NCBI GenBank assembly: GCA_937996655.1 | Contig: CALKUK010000015.1 | Span: 1-64,000, forward strand | From: an uncultured Sphingomonadaceae bacterium | GTDB lineage: Bacteria > Pseudomonadota > Alphaproteobacteria > Sphingomonadales > Sphingomonadaceae | Direction: 5' to 3' | DNA length: 64,000 nt | Shown: piece after piece, positions 34,615 through 43,996 of the stretch | Layout of the letters: each line of letters starts with the position of its first letter | How positions within the stretch are numbered: the stretch's first letter is position 1 | Made by a program: the position numbers and the translations under genes | Notes under the pieces: model-generated | Database searches by the model: none | What the model was told of the DNA's origin: nothing | What the model saw: only the letters and a program-made list of their open reading frames with translations

Positions 34615-35310
34615 ATGGGACATTCGCGCATGACAGCGCCGGTGCAGACAGGATCAAGCGGACCGAACGCGGTCGATAGCGCAGGACGCGCGGCCATGCC
34701 GCCTGTTCCTGAGGATTTTGGTCTGTCGTCCGCTCCAGACCGGCGACAGGCCCGCCGGGCGATGACAGTGCTCCGCATCGCCAAACTTGAATCCGGCAGC
34801 ATTGAAGACCTCGCGATTGTCCGAAACGTCTCCGAAGGGGGTATTTGCCTGTTTACCGATCAGGAGTTCGACATCGGGGCCGCCGTCAGCATTTCCCTCA
34901 TTGAAGATATTGAGATTCACGGGCGGGTCGTCTGGGCGCGGGATCGCTTCATCGGCGTTGCGTTTCATGAAGACATTCCGGTCAACGATCTGCTCGCCCG
35001 CCCCCAGATGCTGCAGGATGGGCGGCGCGCCCGCTTTCCGCGCCTGTCGGTGGACGCTCAGGTGACCATCAGCATGAACAACCAGATGCGTGTTGCACGT
35101 GTGCAGGACATCTCGCACAAAGGGGCAAAGCTGCTCTTCCCGGACCCAATCGACCGCGCAACACAGGGCCTTGCGCTTGTCATTGATGACAGCACGCGAC
35201 TGGAAGCCATGATCCGCTGGCAACGCGGTGCAACGATTGGCATCGAGTTTCTAAAACCCGTCAGCCCACACCTGCTGTCTCACCTAATCGGCATGTGGAA
35301 GGCGCGGTAA
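34615..35310 (+). CDS. tandem PilZ-domain protein
   Basis: About 231 residues with two consecutive PilZ domains. The first has RRQARR and NVSEGG; the second has RRARFPR and DISHKG. Both thus show the RxxxR and (D/N)xSxxG pieces that bind c-di-GMP. GRVVWARDRFIGVAFHE and ARIRW-like MIRWQRGATIGIEFL end each domain. No other output domain is present, so it probably acts as an adaptor. ATG at 34615 has AGGGA 9 bases upstream; ATG at 34630 is an alternative. It converges on the chemoreceptor gene. Confidence 0.85.
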   Translation: MGHSRMTAPVQTGSSGPNAVDSAGRAAMPPVPEDFGLSSAPDRRQARRAMTVLRIAKLESGSIEDLAIVRNVSEGGICLFTDQEFDIGAAVSISLIEDIEIHGRVVWARDRFIGVAFHEDIPVNDLLARPQMLQDGRRARFPRLSVDAQVTISMNNQMRVARVQDISHKGAKLLFPDPIDRATQGLALVIDDSTRLEAMIRWQRGATIGIEFLKPVSPHLLSHLIGMWKAR

Positions 35311-35350
35311 ACGAAGCCACGCGCCAGCCGTCCCTCCATCTGCCAATTCC

Positions 35351-36805
35351 TTAGCTTGCCGCCGACCAGACCTGTTGGAGCCGCCGCTGAACAGAGCGCG
35401 CGCCCTGATCACCATTCGGCATCAGCGTAAACCGTTCTGCCGCAGCAGCTATGGTCGCTGTCTGGTCGGCCGCGCTCGTGGTCGCTGCGGAATTTTCTTC
35501 AACCAGTGCCGCATTTGCTTGGGTGATCTTGTCAATTTCGACGATCGTCGCGTTGATCTGTGTCAGCGAAGACGTCTGCGCAATCGCCTTGTTGCTCACG
35601 CCCTCAAGCATGACACTTAAATCAACCACACCGCTGGAAATGCGGTGCAGCATCTCCCCAGCGTCGCCGACCAGCCGAACGCCATCCGCAACCTGGCTGG
35701 TGCTTGCCGAAATAATCTGTTTGATTTCGCTGGCCGCATCGGCCGAACGCATCGCAAGCGCCCGCACCTCATTCGCGACCACCGCAAATCCTTTCCCGGA
35801 TTCTCCAGCACGTGCGGCTTCGACACCGGCATTCAGAGCCAACAAGTTTGTCTGAAACGCGATCCCATCAATCAGAGAGACGATTTGGGAAATTTGCTGT
35901 GAGGACGCCTCAATCTCTCCCATGGCGCTAACGGCACGGGAAATGACGCCACTTCCGGCTTCTGCATCCTGTCGGGTCCGCTGCACCGTGGCAGAGGCCT
36001 GCTGGATTTGCTTGCTGTTTTCACGCAATCCGGTCGTGACATGTTGCATGGCGGTGGCGGTTTCCTCAACCGAGGCGGCTTGACGTTCTGTCCGAATGGC
36101 AAGGTCGTTGGTGCCCGTCGTTATTTCAGACATCGCTGTCGACATGCTTGAGACGCCGTCCACCACTGTCGTCATCGTGGCCGACAGTGCCTCCATGGCC
36201 GCATTAAAGTTTTGCTCTATGCGCGAAAACTTTGGCGGGAGCCCCGCCATGCGCGCAGACAAATCTCCTGCGGACAGCGCTGAAAGTGCTGTTCCCATCT
36301 GACCCAGCACCACCTCACGAACCTGTTCTTCGGAGCGCTCGAAATAGGTGGAGAGCGCCAAATCCATGTCCACCAACGACGCCTTGACCATTATCGCGAT
36401 GTCCGCCGCGAGCCGACGACGCCAAGGTAATAGGGACCAGATGCCCGGCGCGATCATCTTTCTAACCGCGGTGTCAAGAACCACCGCATAGCCCGCAATA
36501 TACCATTTGGGCTCCAACCCTACCCGCGCGTGGACATTACCGATGCGAACCGCCCGCTCATGATATTGTTCATTGAATCCCTCCGAAAAGAGGGAGAGCC
36601 AGTGATCAAACTGCAACTGGCGCGCATGGGCGATATGATCCGCATCTCGGAAAAAATTTGCCAGCTTCGTCTTGCCTGCAAGGGCATAAAGCCGATCAAG
36701 CGCTGCATTGAGAGGCGTCCGCAACCGGCGCGAAATGCGCCGCATTTGGCCTTGGCTCTTGCTAAGTTGATAGAATTCCAGCCGCTCTTGCAATTCGGGA
36801 CCCAT
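35351..36805 (-). CDS. globin-coupled methyl-accepting chemotaxis protein
   Basis: A 484-residue soluble receptor. Residues 1-155 form a globin/protoglobin sensor: FDHWLSLFSEGFNEQYHERA, then the proximal heme His92 in RIGNVHARVGLEPKWYIAGY. A HAMP-like segment (about 165-215) leads to the signalling domain with the invariant tip IDGIAFQTNLLALNAGVEAA followed by RAGESGKGFAVVANEVR. There is no transmembrane helix, as in HemAT aerotaxis receptors. It should sense O2 or another heme ligand and signal to CheA. AAGGAAA precedes the start. Confidence 0.93.
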   Translation of the reverse strand: MGPELQERLEFYQLSKSQGQMRRISRRLRTPLNAALDRLYALAGKTKLANFFRDADHIAHARQLQFDHWLSLFSEGFNEQYHERAVRIGNVHARVGLEPKWYIAGYAVVLDTAVRKMIAPGIWSLLPWRRRLAADIAIMVKASLVDMDLALSTYFERSEEQVREVVLGQMGTALSALSAGDLSARMAGLPPKFSRIEQNFNAAMEALSATMTTVVDGVSSMSTAMSEITTGTNDLAIRTERQAASVEETATAMQHVTTGLRENSKQIQQASATVQRTRQDAEAGSGVISRAVSAMGEIEASSQQISQIVSLIDGIAFQTNLLALNAGVEAARAGESGKGFAVVANEVRALAMRSADAASEIKQIISASTSQVADGVRLVGDAGEMLHRISSGVVDLSVMLEGVSNKAIAQTSSLTQINATIVEIDKITQANAALVEENSAATTSAADQTATIAAAAERFTLMPNGDQGARSVQRRLQQVWSAAS

Positions 36806-36987
36806 CTGTATTTCCTTACACTACCAACATGCAAACACGCCTAAGTGACGGCATAATTTCGGAAAAGTTTAGGCGATGGGCGCATCAAACGGCTCAAACT
36901 TCTTGCCCGGCACAAAAGGGAAGCTTGTTTCACCAAAAGTGTGAAAACCTTGCGCTGGGCGGCATTTTTCCCCATGGGCAGCGCATT

Positions 36988-38367
36988 ATGACGCAGAACT
37001 GGACCCCTGACAGCTGGACCGCGCACGAAGCCCGCCAGCTTCCGACCTATCCCGATGCAGACGCCCTGAAAGGCGCAACGGACACGCTTTCCAACTTTCC
37101 GCCGCTGGTTTTTGCAGGCGAAGCCCGCAGCCTGACGGCGGATCTCGCTCAGGTCGCTGCGGGCAAGGGTTTCCTGCTGCAGGGCGGCGATTGCGCAGAA
37201 AGCTTTGCCGAATTCCACCCGAACAACATCCGCGACACCTTCAAGGTGCTCTTGCAGATGGCCGTGGTACTGACCTTCTCGTCCAAGCTGCCGACCGTGA
37301 AGGTTGGCCGCATGGCCGGCCAGTTCGCCAAGCCGCGCTCGGCCGATATGGAAGACATTGGCGGCGTGACGCTGCCTTCCTATCGCGGTGATATCATCAA
37401 CGACATCGCGTTCGATGAAGCCGGTCGCATCCCGGACCCCGACCGCATGCTGCGCGCTTATTCCCAGTCGGCGGCCACGCTCAACCTGCTGCGCGCCTTC
37501 GCGCAGGGCGGATATGCCAACCTGCATCAGGTAAATGCCTGGACGCATGATTTCATGGGCCGTTCGCCCTGGGCCAAGAAGTTCAAGGACGTGGCTGACC
37601 GGATCGGCGAAGCGCTCGACTTCATGGCCGCCTGTGGCATCGACCCGGACACTGTGCCGCAATTGAAGGGCACCAGCTTCTACACCAGCCATGAGGCGCT
37701 GCTGCTGCCGTATGAGCAGGCGCTGACGCGTCAGGATTCCCTGACCGGCCAGTGGTACGATACCTCGGCGCATATGCTGTGGATTGGCGACAGGACCCGC
37801 TTTGTCGGATCTTCCCATGTCGAATATCTGCGCGGTATCGGCAACCCGATTGGCATGAAGTGCGGCCCGAGCCTGGAGCCGGATGCGCTTCTCCGCCTGC
37901 TCGATACGCTCAACCCAGACCGTGTGGCCGGGCGCATGACGCTCATCACCCGTTATGGCCATGACAAGATTGAAGCCCATCTGCCCGCCCTCGTCCGCGC
38001 GGTGAAGGCAGAAGGCCATCCGGTCGTCTGGTCGTGTGACCCGATGCACGGCAATGTCGTGAAGGCGAGCAATGGCTATAAGACGCGTCCGTTTGAACGC
38101 ATTCTTGCCGAAGTGCGTGGCTTCTTTGCCGTCCACCGGGCGGAAGGTACGCATGGCGGGGGCATCCATATTGAAATGACAGGCCAGAACGTCACCGAAT
38201 GCACCGGTGGCGCGATGGATGTGACGATGATGGACTTGGCCGACCGCTATCACACGCATTGCGATCCGCGCCTCAACGCCGGGCAGTCGCTGGAACTCGC
38301 GTTCCTGCTGGCCGAAATGCTGAATGAGGAATTGCGGACGCGGAGCGCAAGCAGCGCCGCTGCCTGA
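36988..38367 (+). CDS. class II DAHP synthase (3-deoxy-7-phosphoheptulonate synthase)
   Basis: A 459-residue enzyme catalysing the first step of the shikimate pathway from PEP and erythrose-4-phosphate. The start MTQNWTPDSWTAHEARQLPT matches typical class II N-termini. FLLQGGDCAESFAEFHPNNI, VGRMAGQFAKPRS, WIGDRTRFVGSSHVEYLRGI, VWSCDPMHGNV and GIHIEMTGQNVTECTGG are class II signatures with metal- and PEP-binding residues. It is distinct from the class I AroF/G/H enzymes. Its leader holds a GC-rich inverted repeat that could cover the start, and a strong terminator follows. Confidence 0.95.
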   Translation: MTQNWTPDSWTAHEARQLPTYPDADALKGATDTLSNFPPLVFAGEARSLTADLAQVAAGKGFLLQGGDCAESFAEFHPNNIRDTFKVLLQMAVVLTFSSKLPTVKVGRMAGQFAKPRSADMEDIGGVTLPSYRGDIINDIAFDEAGRIPDPDRMLRAYSQSAATLNLLRAFAQGGYANLHQVNAWTHDFMGRSPWAKKFKDVADRIGEALDFMAACGIDPDTVPQLKGTSFYTSHEALLLPYEQALTRQDSLTGQWYDTSAHMLWIGDRTRFVGSSHVEYLRGIGNPIGMKCGPSLEPDALLRLLDTLNPDRVAGRMTLITRYGHDKIEAHLPALVRAVKAEGHPVVWSCDPMHGNVVKASNGYKTRPFERILAEVRGFFAVHRAEGTHGGGIHIEMTGQNVTECTGGAMDVTMMDLADRYHTHCDPRLNAGQSLELAFLLAEMLNEELRTRSASSAAA

Positions 38368-38377
38368 TATAAAAAAT

Positions 38378-38418
38378 GCGGCGTCGGTGACTGGGGGAGT
38401 ATCACCGACGCCGCGATT
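38378..38418 (+). terminator. strong hairpin terminator after the DAHP synthase gene
   Basis: A 13-bp perfect stem (GCGGCGTCGGTGA with TCACCGACGCCGC) around an 11-base loop is followed by GATTTT. An A-run precedes the stem, so it could also work for transcription from the right. Confidence 0.9.
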
Positions 38419-38534
38419 TTCATGTGCCACCCCGGGTAAAGGTGGAAGTGCGACCCTATGAACAGGGTCTACCCCTTCCAGATTGTCGCGCCGATGGCCG
38501 CGATGTTAACCCTTTGTCATGTTGAAGCGCGCGT

Positions 38535-38837
38535 TCAAGCGTCGACGGAAAACAGCGTGGTTCCGCGATATTTTTCCAAATAGGGCTCAAACAGCGGGCA
38601 GATGGAAAAGGCCACATCGGCCATCGCAATGTCGGCCATGCCATCAACCTTGAACGTCGCAATCTTCTCTTCGCGCGGTGGTGCACCGTTCTTGGAGAGA
38701 GGGACCGCATCCAAATAGACCAGATCCCGACGTGTATAGAGAATGTGCGGCGCAAGGATAAACGCCGTGCCGTTATAGGTGGACGTCAGCGCGCGCTTGG
38801 TAGCGATCGCTTCTAGGATGGCGCGGTTTGCAGTCAT
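38535..38837 (-). CDS. small protein of unknown function, possibly WYL-like
   Basis: A 100-residue protein. The pattern KRALTSTYNGTAFILAPHIL, YTRRDLVYLDAVPL, ATFKVDGMADI resembles the beta-barrel of a WYL domain (ligand-sensing domains of transcription regulators) but without a helix-turn-helix. Its codon use is like its neighbours and it begins with ATG, so it is probably real. Function unknown. Confidence 0.6.
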   Translation of the reverse strand: MTANRAILEAIATKRALTSTYNGTAFILAPHILYTRRDLVYLDAVPLSKNGAPPREEKIATFKVDGMADIAMADVAFSICPLFEPYLEKYRGTTLFSVDA

Positions 38838-38988
38838 GCGCGCATAATTCCCCGAACAGCTTACGAGCGCAACAAAATTGTGCGGCGCAGCATGAAAATG
38901 TCAACCTATCCGCAATGGCTCGCACCGCGCTCCGCTTTCGTCCGGGGGACTGACGCGCTATGCCCTGTCCAAAGCAGGAGGCAAGCAC

Positions 38989-41061
38989 ATGACGATCAAC
39001 CGGTTTTTCCTTACAGCAGCGGTCCTTGGCCTGGGCGCCACGCTCAGCCCCGCATGGGCCGCCCCAGCGGCACAAAGCCGCGCCTATCAGCCGGTTGATC
39101 TCTACGCGCTTGAATATGCCGCAGACCCCCAGATTTCGCCTGATGGCCGCAAGATTGCCTATGTCCGCCGCAGTTTCGACATCATGTCAGACCGCGCCCG
39201 CGCCAACATCTGGATCGTCGATGTCGCGACAGGAGAACACCGCCCGCTTCTGTCCGGGGCCGCAAGCTATTCCAGCCCGCGTTGGTCTGCCGATGGGAAG
39301 CGCCTTGCCTATATCTCTGCCTCTGAAGGCAGCGCGCAAATCTATATCCGCTGGATGGACACGGGCGCCACAGCGCGTGTGACCAATGTGAGCCAAGGGC
39401 CCGGCGGGCTCAGCTGGTCGCCTGATGGCAAGCAACTGGCCTTTGCGATGTTCGTGCCCGGAGAGGGCTCCTCCTTCGCGTCAATGCCCTCAGCCCCCGA
39501 GGGCGCGAAATGGGCGGCCAAACCCATTGTTATCGACCGGCTCAACTATCGCGGCGATGGGCAGGGTTATGCCGAACAGGGCAACACCCATGTCTTCACC
39601 GTCTCCGCCGACGGCGGCACGCCGCGTCAGGTGACCAGCGGCAAGGTCGACTATGGCAGCGCCTTTGACTGGAGCCGCGACGGCCGCACCCTTTATGTCT
39701 TTGCGACCCGCACGGCCGATCCGGACCTGACGCCCAACCGCGACCAGATTTTGGCGATCGATCTTGCCTCGCTCAATGTCACCCAGTTGACCAAGCGCGA
39801 AGGACCAAGCGTCGCGCCAAAGGTGTCACCCGATGGCAGCCGCATTGCCTTCATGGGCTATGATGACCGGTATACGAGCAATCAGGAATTCAGTCTGTGG
39901 GTCATGAACCGCGATGGCTCTGCCGCGCGGTCGCTGACAGGTCCGCTAGACATCGGCGTCACCGACTTTGCCTGGGACGGCAAGGGCGGGCTCTATTACC
40001 TTTATGATCAGCAGGGCACGACCAAGCTGGGCTATACATCTGGCAGCAATGGCGGGCGGGCCATTGCCTCCGGTCTGGGCGGAGAAGATATTGGCCGCCC
40101 TTATTCCGGCGCGAGCCTCTCCGTTGCGCGCGATGGCACCGTCGCCACCAACGTCACGACCCCGACCGAGCCGGGGGATGTTGCCGTTATCAAGGGCGGC
40201 AATGTGCGGCGTATGACGCGCCTGAATGATGATGTTGCCGCCATCCGTGACTTGGCATCCGTTGAAGAAATCTGGTCCACCGCGCCTGATGGCGTGAAGA
40301 GCCAGTCTTGGATCATGCGGCCGGCCAACTTCGATCCGGCCAAGAAATACCCGATGATCCTCGAAATCCATGGCGGGCCGCACACCAACTATGGCGCGCG
40401 CTTCTCGGCGGAAATGCAGGCCTATGCTGCCGCCGGCTATGTCGTGCTTTATTCCAACCCGCGCGGCTCGACGAGCTATGGCGACAAGTTCGCCAACCTC
40501 ATCGACAAGGCGTATCCCGGCAACGACTATGATGATTTGATGGCCGCCGTCGATGCGACCATTGCCAAGGGTTATGTTGACCCGGCCCGTCTCTTCGTCA
40601 CCGGCGGCAGCGGCGGGGGTGTTTTGACCGCATGGATCGTCGGGACCACCAACAGGTTCCGCGCCGCTGTTGTCGCCAAGCCCGTGATCAACTGGACCAG
40701 CTTTGTCCTGACAGCAGACGGCCCTGCCTATTTCGGCAAATATTGGTTCGGCAAAAACCCATGGGACGCAGGCGCGCAGGCCGATTACTGGCGCCGTTCC
40801 CCCTTAAGCCGGGTCGGCAATGTGAAGACGCCAACGATGCTCATCACCGGTGAGCAGGATTATCGCACGCCCATTTCAGAGACCGAGCAATATTATGCCG
40901 GGTTGAAACTCAACGGCGTGGAGACAGCGATGGTGCGTGTGCCGGAATCGTCGCACGGCATGCTGGACCGGCCGAGCCGGCTGGTTGCAAAATCGACCTA
41001 TATTCTCGGCTGGTTTGCCAAGCATGGCGGCGTGCAGACTGATCAGCCAGAAGGGAAATAG
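38989..41061 (+). CDS. S9-family prolyl oligopeptidase-like peptidase
   Basis: A 690-residue exported serine peptidase. A signal peptide (MTINRFFLTAAVLGLGATLS, cleavage after AWA) is followed by a beta-propeller with repeated WSPDGK/RIAF elements (about residues 40-420), then the alpha/beta hydrolase domain. The triad is Ser in TGGSGGGVLTAW, Asp in TGEQDYRTP and His in PESSHGML. It probably removes N-terminal dipeptides or acyl amino acids from peptides in the periplasm. AGGAGGCAAGCAC precedes the ATG. Confidence 0.94.
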   Translation: MTINRFFLTAAVLGLGATLSPAWAAPAAQSRAYQPVDLYALEYAADPQISPDGRKIAYVRRSFDIMSDRARANIWIVDVATGEHRPLLSGAASYSSPRWSADGKRLAYISASEGSAQIYIRWMDTGATARVTNVSQGPGGLSWSPDGKQLAFAMFVPGEGSSFASMPSAPEGAKWAAKPIVIDRLNYRGDGQGYAEQGNTHVFTVSADGGTPRQVTSGKVDYGSAFDWSRDGRTLYVFATRTADPDLTPNRDQILAIDLASLNVTQLTKREGPSVAPKVSPDGSRIAFMGYDDRYTSNQEFSLWVMNRDGSAARSLTGPLDIGVTDFAWDGKGGLYYLYDQQGTTKLGYTSGSNGGRAIASGLGGEDIGRPYSGASLSVARDGTVATNVTTPTEPGDVAVIKGGNVRRMTRLNDDVAAIRDLASVEEIWSTAPDGVKSQSWIMRPANFDPAKKYPMILEIHGGPHTNYGARFSAEMQAYAAAGYVVLYSNPRGSTSYGDKFANLIDKAYPGNDYDDLMAAVDATIAKGYVDPARLFVTGGSGGGVLTAWIVGTTNRFRAAVVAKPVINWTSFVLTADGPAYFGKYWFGKNPWDAGAQADYWRRSPLSRVGNVKTPTMLITGEQDYRTPISETEQYYAGLKLNGVETAMVRVPESSHGMLDRPSRLVAKSTYILGWFAKHGGVQTDQPEGK

Positions 41062-41065
41062 GCCG

Positions 41066-41881
41066 ATGCAAGGTGCTGTCATCACCGGAGCCGCATCGGG
41101 CATTGGCGCGGCTTTGGCTGCCCATCTGGCCGCGCGCGGCACGCATGTCATCCTTGCCGACATCGATGCAAACCGCGTCGAGGCGGTCGCCAGCGCCATT
41201 CGCGCCAAAGGGGGCTTGGCGACGGCGTTCTTTGTCGACCATGCCGACCGCGCCAGCATTGAGGCGCTGGCCAGCTTTGCCAAAGCCGAGCTTGAAAGTA
41301 TCGACCTTGTCGTCGCTAATGCGGGCGTCGGCGCGGGTGGCCCGCTCTGGTCCACGCCACAACGCAACATTGATTGGGTCATGGCCGTCAATTTGATGGG
41401 GCCGATCTGGATGGCACAGGCGTTCGTGCCACTCCTCATTGAGGCGGACAGACCCGCCCGCTTTGCGGTTACCGGGTCAGAACATTCCCTCGGCCTGCCC
41501 GCGCGCGGTGGGCAGGCCTCCATCTACACTGTGTCAAAGCATGCCGTGCTCGGCGTGGCGGAAACCTTGCGGAGGGATCTGGACGAGACAGCGGTCGAGG
41601 TCTCGATCATCTGCCCCGCGGTCGTTTTGACCGACATCTGGAACCCGCTGCGCACCCGACATGACCGCTTTGGCGGGCCAAGGATCATGGACCGGCGCAC
41701 GTCAACCGAGCCAGGCCTGACACCCGATGAAGCTGCGGCGCGCATTCTGGACGGATTTGACGCGGGCGAATTCTATGTCTTCACCCATGGCAACGATCTT
41801 GCCGAGGTCCATGGCGCCCAAGCGCAGGACATTGAACAGGCGTTGGACCGGTTCCGCAATCGCTACGGCGCCGACGCCTGA
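41066..41881 (+). CDS. short-chain dehydrogenase/reductase
   Basis: A 271-residue SDR. The coenzyme motif TGAASGIG and an Asp after strand 2 (LADIDANR) suggest NAD preference. NAG appears as VVANAGVG, and the active-site YxxxK as YTVSK with an upstream catalytic Ser in VTGSEHSLG. The substrate is unknown. It begins 4 bases after the S9 peptidase stop and ends next to the dnaB stop. Confidence 0.9.
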   Translation: MQGAVITGAASGIGAALAAHLAARGTHVILADIDANRVEAVASAIRAKGGLATAFFVDHADRASIEALASFAKAELESIDLVVANAGVGAGGPLWSTPQRNIDWVMAVNLMGPIWMAQAFVPLLIEADRPARFAVTGSEHSLGLPARGGQASIYTVSKHAVLGVAETLRRDLDETAVEVSIICPAVVLTDIWNPLRTRHDRFGGPRIMDRRTSTEPGLTPDEAAARILDGFDAGEFYVFTHGNDLAEVHGAQAQDIEQALDRFRNRYGADA

Positions 41882-43393
41882 TCAGTTCATCTGGGTCGGC
41901 AAATAGGCGTCGGCAATATAATCGCTGAACAGCGTAAACTTGCCCTCAAAGCGGACGGGCACTGTCCCGGTGGCACCGTGACGCTGTTTGGCGACAATGA
42001 CTTCGGCAAGATTTTCGACGGTCTGCAACTTGCGCAGCCATTCATTATGTTTGTCAAACACGTCGGACGAGTCTGTTTCCACCGGCCGCTTCGGTTCAAG
42101 TCCGCGGACATAATATTCTTCACGATAGACGAAGAGCACAATGTCGGCGTCCTGCTCGATTGATCCAGATTCGCGAAGGTCAGACAGCTGCGGCTTTTTG
42201 TCTTCGCGCTGTTCCACCGCACGGCTGAGCTGGGAGAGCGCCATCACCGGCACGTTGAGCTCCTTCGCCAAGGTTTTGAGACCACGCGAAATTTCTGAAA
42301 TTTCCTGAACGCGGTTGCTCTCTCCGCCGCGGCCAGAGCCTTGCAGCAGCTGCAGGTAATCGACGATGATGAGGCCGATCTGATGCCGACGCTTCATGCG
42401 GCGCGCGCGGGTGCGCAGGGCAGCGATGGTGAGGCCGGGCGTGTCGTCGATATAAAGCGGCAGCGATTCCAGATCGCGGGCAGAACGGGCAAAGTCGCGA
42501 AACTTCTCGGCGTTCATTTTGCCCGTGCGGATGTCTTCCGCCACGATCCGCGACTGCTCAGACAGAATACGTGTCGCCAGCTGATCCGCCGACATTTCGA
42601 GACTGAAGAAGGCGACCGGCGCGCCCACCGATTTTTCCGGCGGAATGCCATCCTGCATATCGCGCATCCAACGCGCGGCGGCGTTAAAGGCGATGTTGGT
42701 GGCGAGCGCCGTCTTGCCCATGCCCGGACGTCCGGCAAGGATGAGAAGGTCAGAATGATGAAGACCACCGGTCTTGCCATTGAGGCCCTCCAGCCCCGTT
42801 GTAACGCCGGAGAGACCGCCGCCCGCGTTCATTGCCTTTTCGGCAAGGCGGACAGCTTCCGTCGTCGCCTGCACGAAGCTTTTGACACTGCCCGTCTCAC
42901 CGCCCTGCTCGGCCACGCGGTAGAGCGCCATTTCGGCCTCTTCGATCTGCGAGGTCGGCAGTACGGCCTCACTCGTATCGAGCGCGCGCGTCGCCATGTC
43001 GCGCCCAACGCTGACGAGTTCACGCAGCAAGGCGAGATCATAAATCTGGCTGGCGAAATCGCGCGCACCGATGAGCGCCGCGCCAGACCCAGTCAGCTGC
43101 GCGAGATAGGCGGGGCCACCCAGCGCCTTCATCGCCTCATCCGCGTCGAACATCGGCTTCAGCGTCACGGGATTGGCGACCATCGACCGGTCGATTAGCT
43201 TCATGATCGCATCATAAATGCGGCCGTGGACAGGCTCGAAGAAATGCTCCGCACGAAGCTTGAGCTGCACATCTTCGGCGATGCGGTTGTCAATCATGAT
43301 CGCCCCCAGAAGGGCGGCTTCCGCCTCCACATTCTTAGGCAGTTCAAGCTGCGTGTCGGTGTTGTCGTGAATCAGTCTAACGGGATCGGCCAT
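41882..43393 (-). CDS. dnaB: replicative DNA helicase DnaB
   Basis: A 503-residue RecA-fold hexameric helicase of the replication fork. The N-terminal domain starts LPKNVEAEAALLGAIMIDN; the linker and RecA domain carry Walker A ILAGRPGMGKTALATNIAF, SLEMSADQLATRILSEQS, Walker B GLIIVDYLQLLQGSGR, and LSQLSRAVEQREDKKPQLSD. No intein is seen. The start at 43393 (MADPVRLIHDN) has a ribosome site and a typical length; earlier in-frame codons overlap the divergent UPF0262 gene. Confidence 0.97.
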   Translation of the reverse strand: MADPVRLIHDNTDTQLELPKNVEAEAALLGAIMIDNRIAEDVQLKLRAEHFFEPVHGRIYDAIMKLIDRSMVANPVTLKPMFDADEAMKALGGPAYLAQLTGSGAALIGARDFASQIYDLALLRELVSVGRDMATRALDTSEAVLPTSQIEEAEMALYRVAEQGGETGSVKSFVQATTEAVRLAEKAMNAGGGLSGVTTGLEGLNGKTGGLHHSDLLILAGRPGMGKTALATNIAFNAAARWMRDMQDGIPPEKSVGAPVAFFSLEMSADQLATRILSEQSRIVAEDIRTGKMNAEKFRDFARSARDLESLPLYIDDTPGLTIAALRTRARRMKRRHQIGLIIVDYLQLLQGSGRGGESNRVQEISEISRGLKTLAKELNVPVMALSQLSRAVEQREDKKPQLSDLRESGSIEQDADIVLFVYREEYYVRGLEPKRPVETDSSDVFDKHNEWLRKLQTVENLAEVIVAKQRHGATGTVPVRFEGKFTLFSDYIADAYLPTQMN

Positions 43394-43508
43394 GGGACCT
43401 CCATGGCGCAAAGATACGTCATCCGGAACGCCCCCCAAAGTGGATAATGGGGATAAGTCCAAAGCCACCTGTCTTTCCATTCCGATGTGCTTCCGATATG
43501 CGCCCACA

Positions 43509-43991
43509 ATGGCCGATCCCCGCATTATCGACATCAAACTCGACGAGCACACCATCATCTGGCGTTCTGCTGATATTGAGCAGGAACGACGGATCGCCAT
43601 TTTCGACATTTTGGAGGGCAATCACTTCGCCCCGCAACGCGTCCATGCCGATGGCTATGCCGGCCCGTACAGACTCGCCCTGCGCGTCGAAGAGGGACGT
43701 CTGGTGTTTGATGTGCTGCGCGAAGATGGCGCGCCGCTCGAATCCGTGATCCTCGCCCTTGGCCGTTTTCGTCGGCTGATCAGAGAATATTTCGCAATTT
43801 GCGATAGTTACTATCAGGCCATCAAGACGGCCACAGCACAGCAGATCGAAACGGTGGACATGGCCCGCCGCGGCATCCACAATCAGGGCGCAGATCTGCT
43901 GAAAGAGCGCCTTGAAGGCAAGATAGACGTCGATTTCGACACCTCCAGGAGACTCTTCACGTTGATCTGCGTGTTGCATATCAAGGGGTAA
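43509..43991 (+). CDS. UPF0262-family protein
   Basis: A 160-residue protein matching the conserved but uncharacterised UPF0262 family of alphaproteobacteria. Typical segments are DERTI-like KLDEHTIIWRSADIEQERRI, AIFDILEGNHF, LGRFRRLIREYFAICDSYYQ and ARRGIHNQGADLLKERLEGK. No enzymatic motif is evident. It diverges from dnaB and is followed 5 bases later by the GH25-like gene. Confidence 0.9.
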   Translation: MADPRIIDIKLDEHTIIWRSADIEQERRIAIFDILEGNHFAPQRVHADGYAGPYRLALRVEEGRLVFDVLREDGAPLESVILALGRFRRLIREYFAICDSYYQAIKTATAQQIETVDMARRGIHNQGADLLKERLEGKIDVDFDTSRRLFTLICVLHIKG

Positions 43992-43996
43992 GGCGT

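Noticed and set aside
36841..38430. 529-codon open frame opposite DAHP synthase
   Set aside because: Antisense to a strongly conserved enzyme, rich in Arg/His/Gln as shadows in GC-rich genomes are, and it crosses the terminator hairpin.
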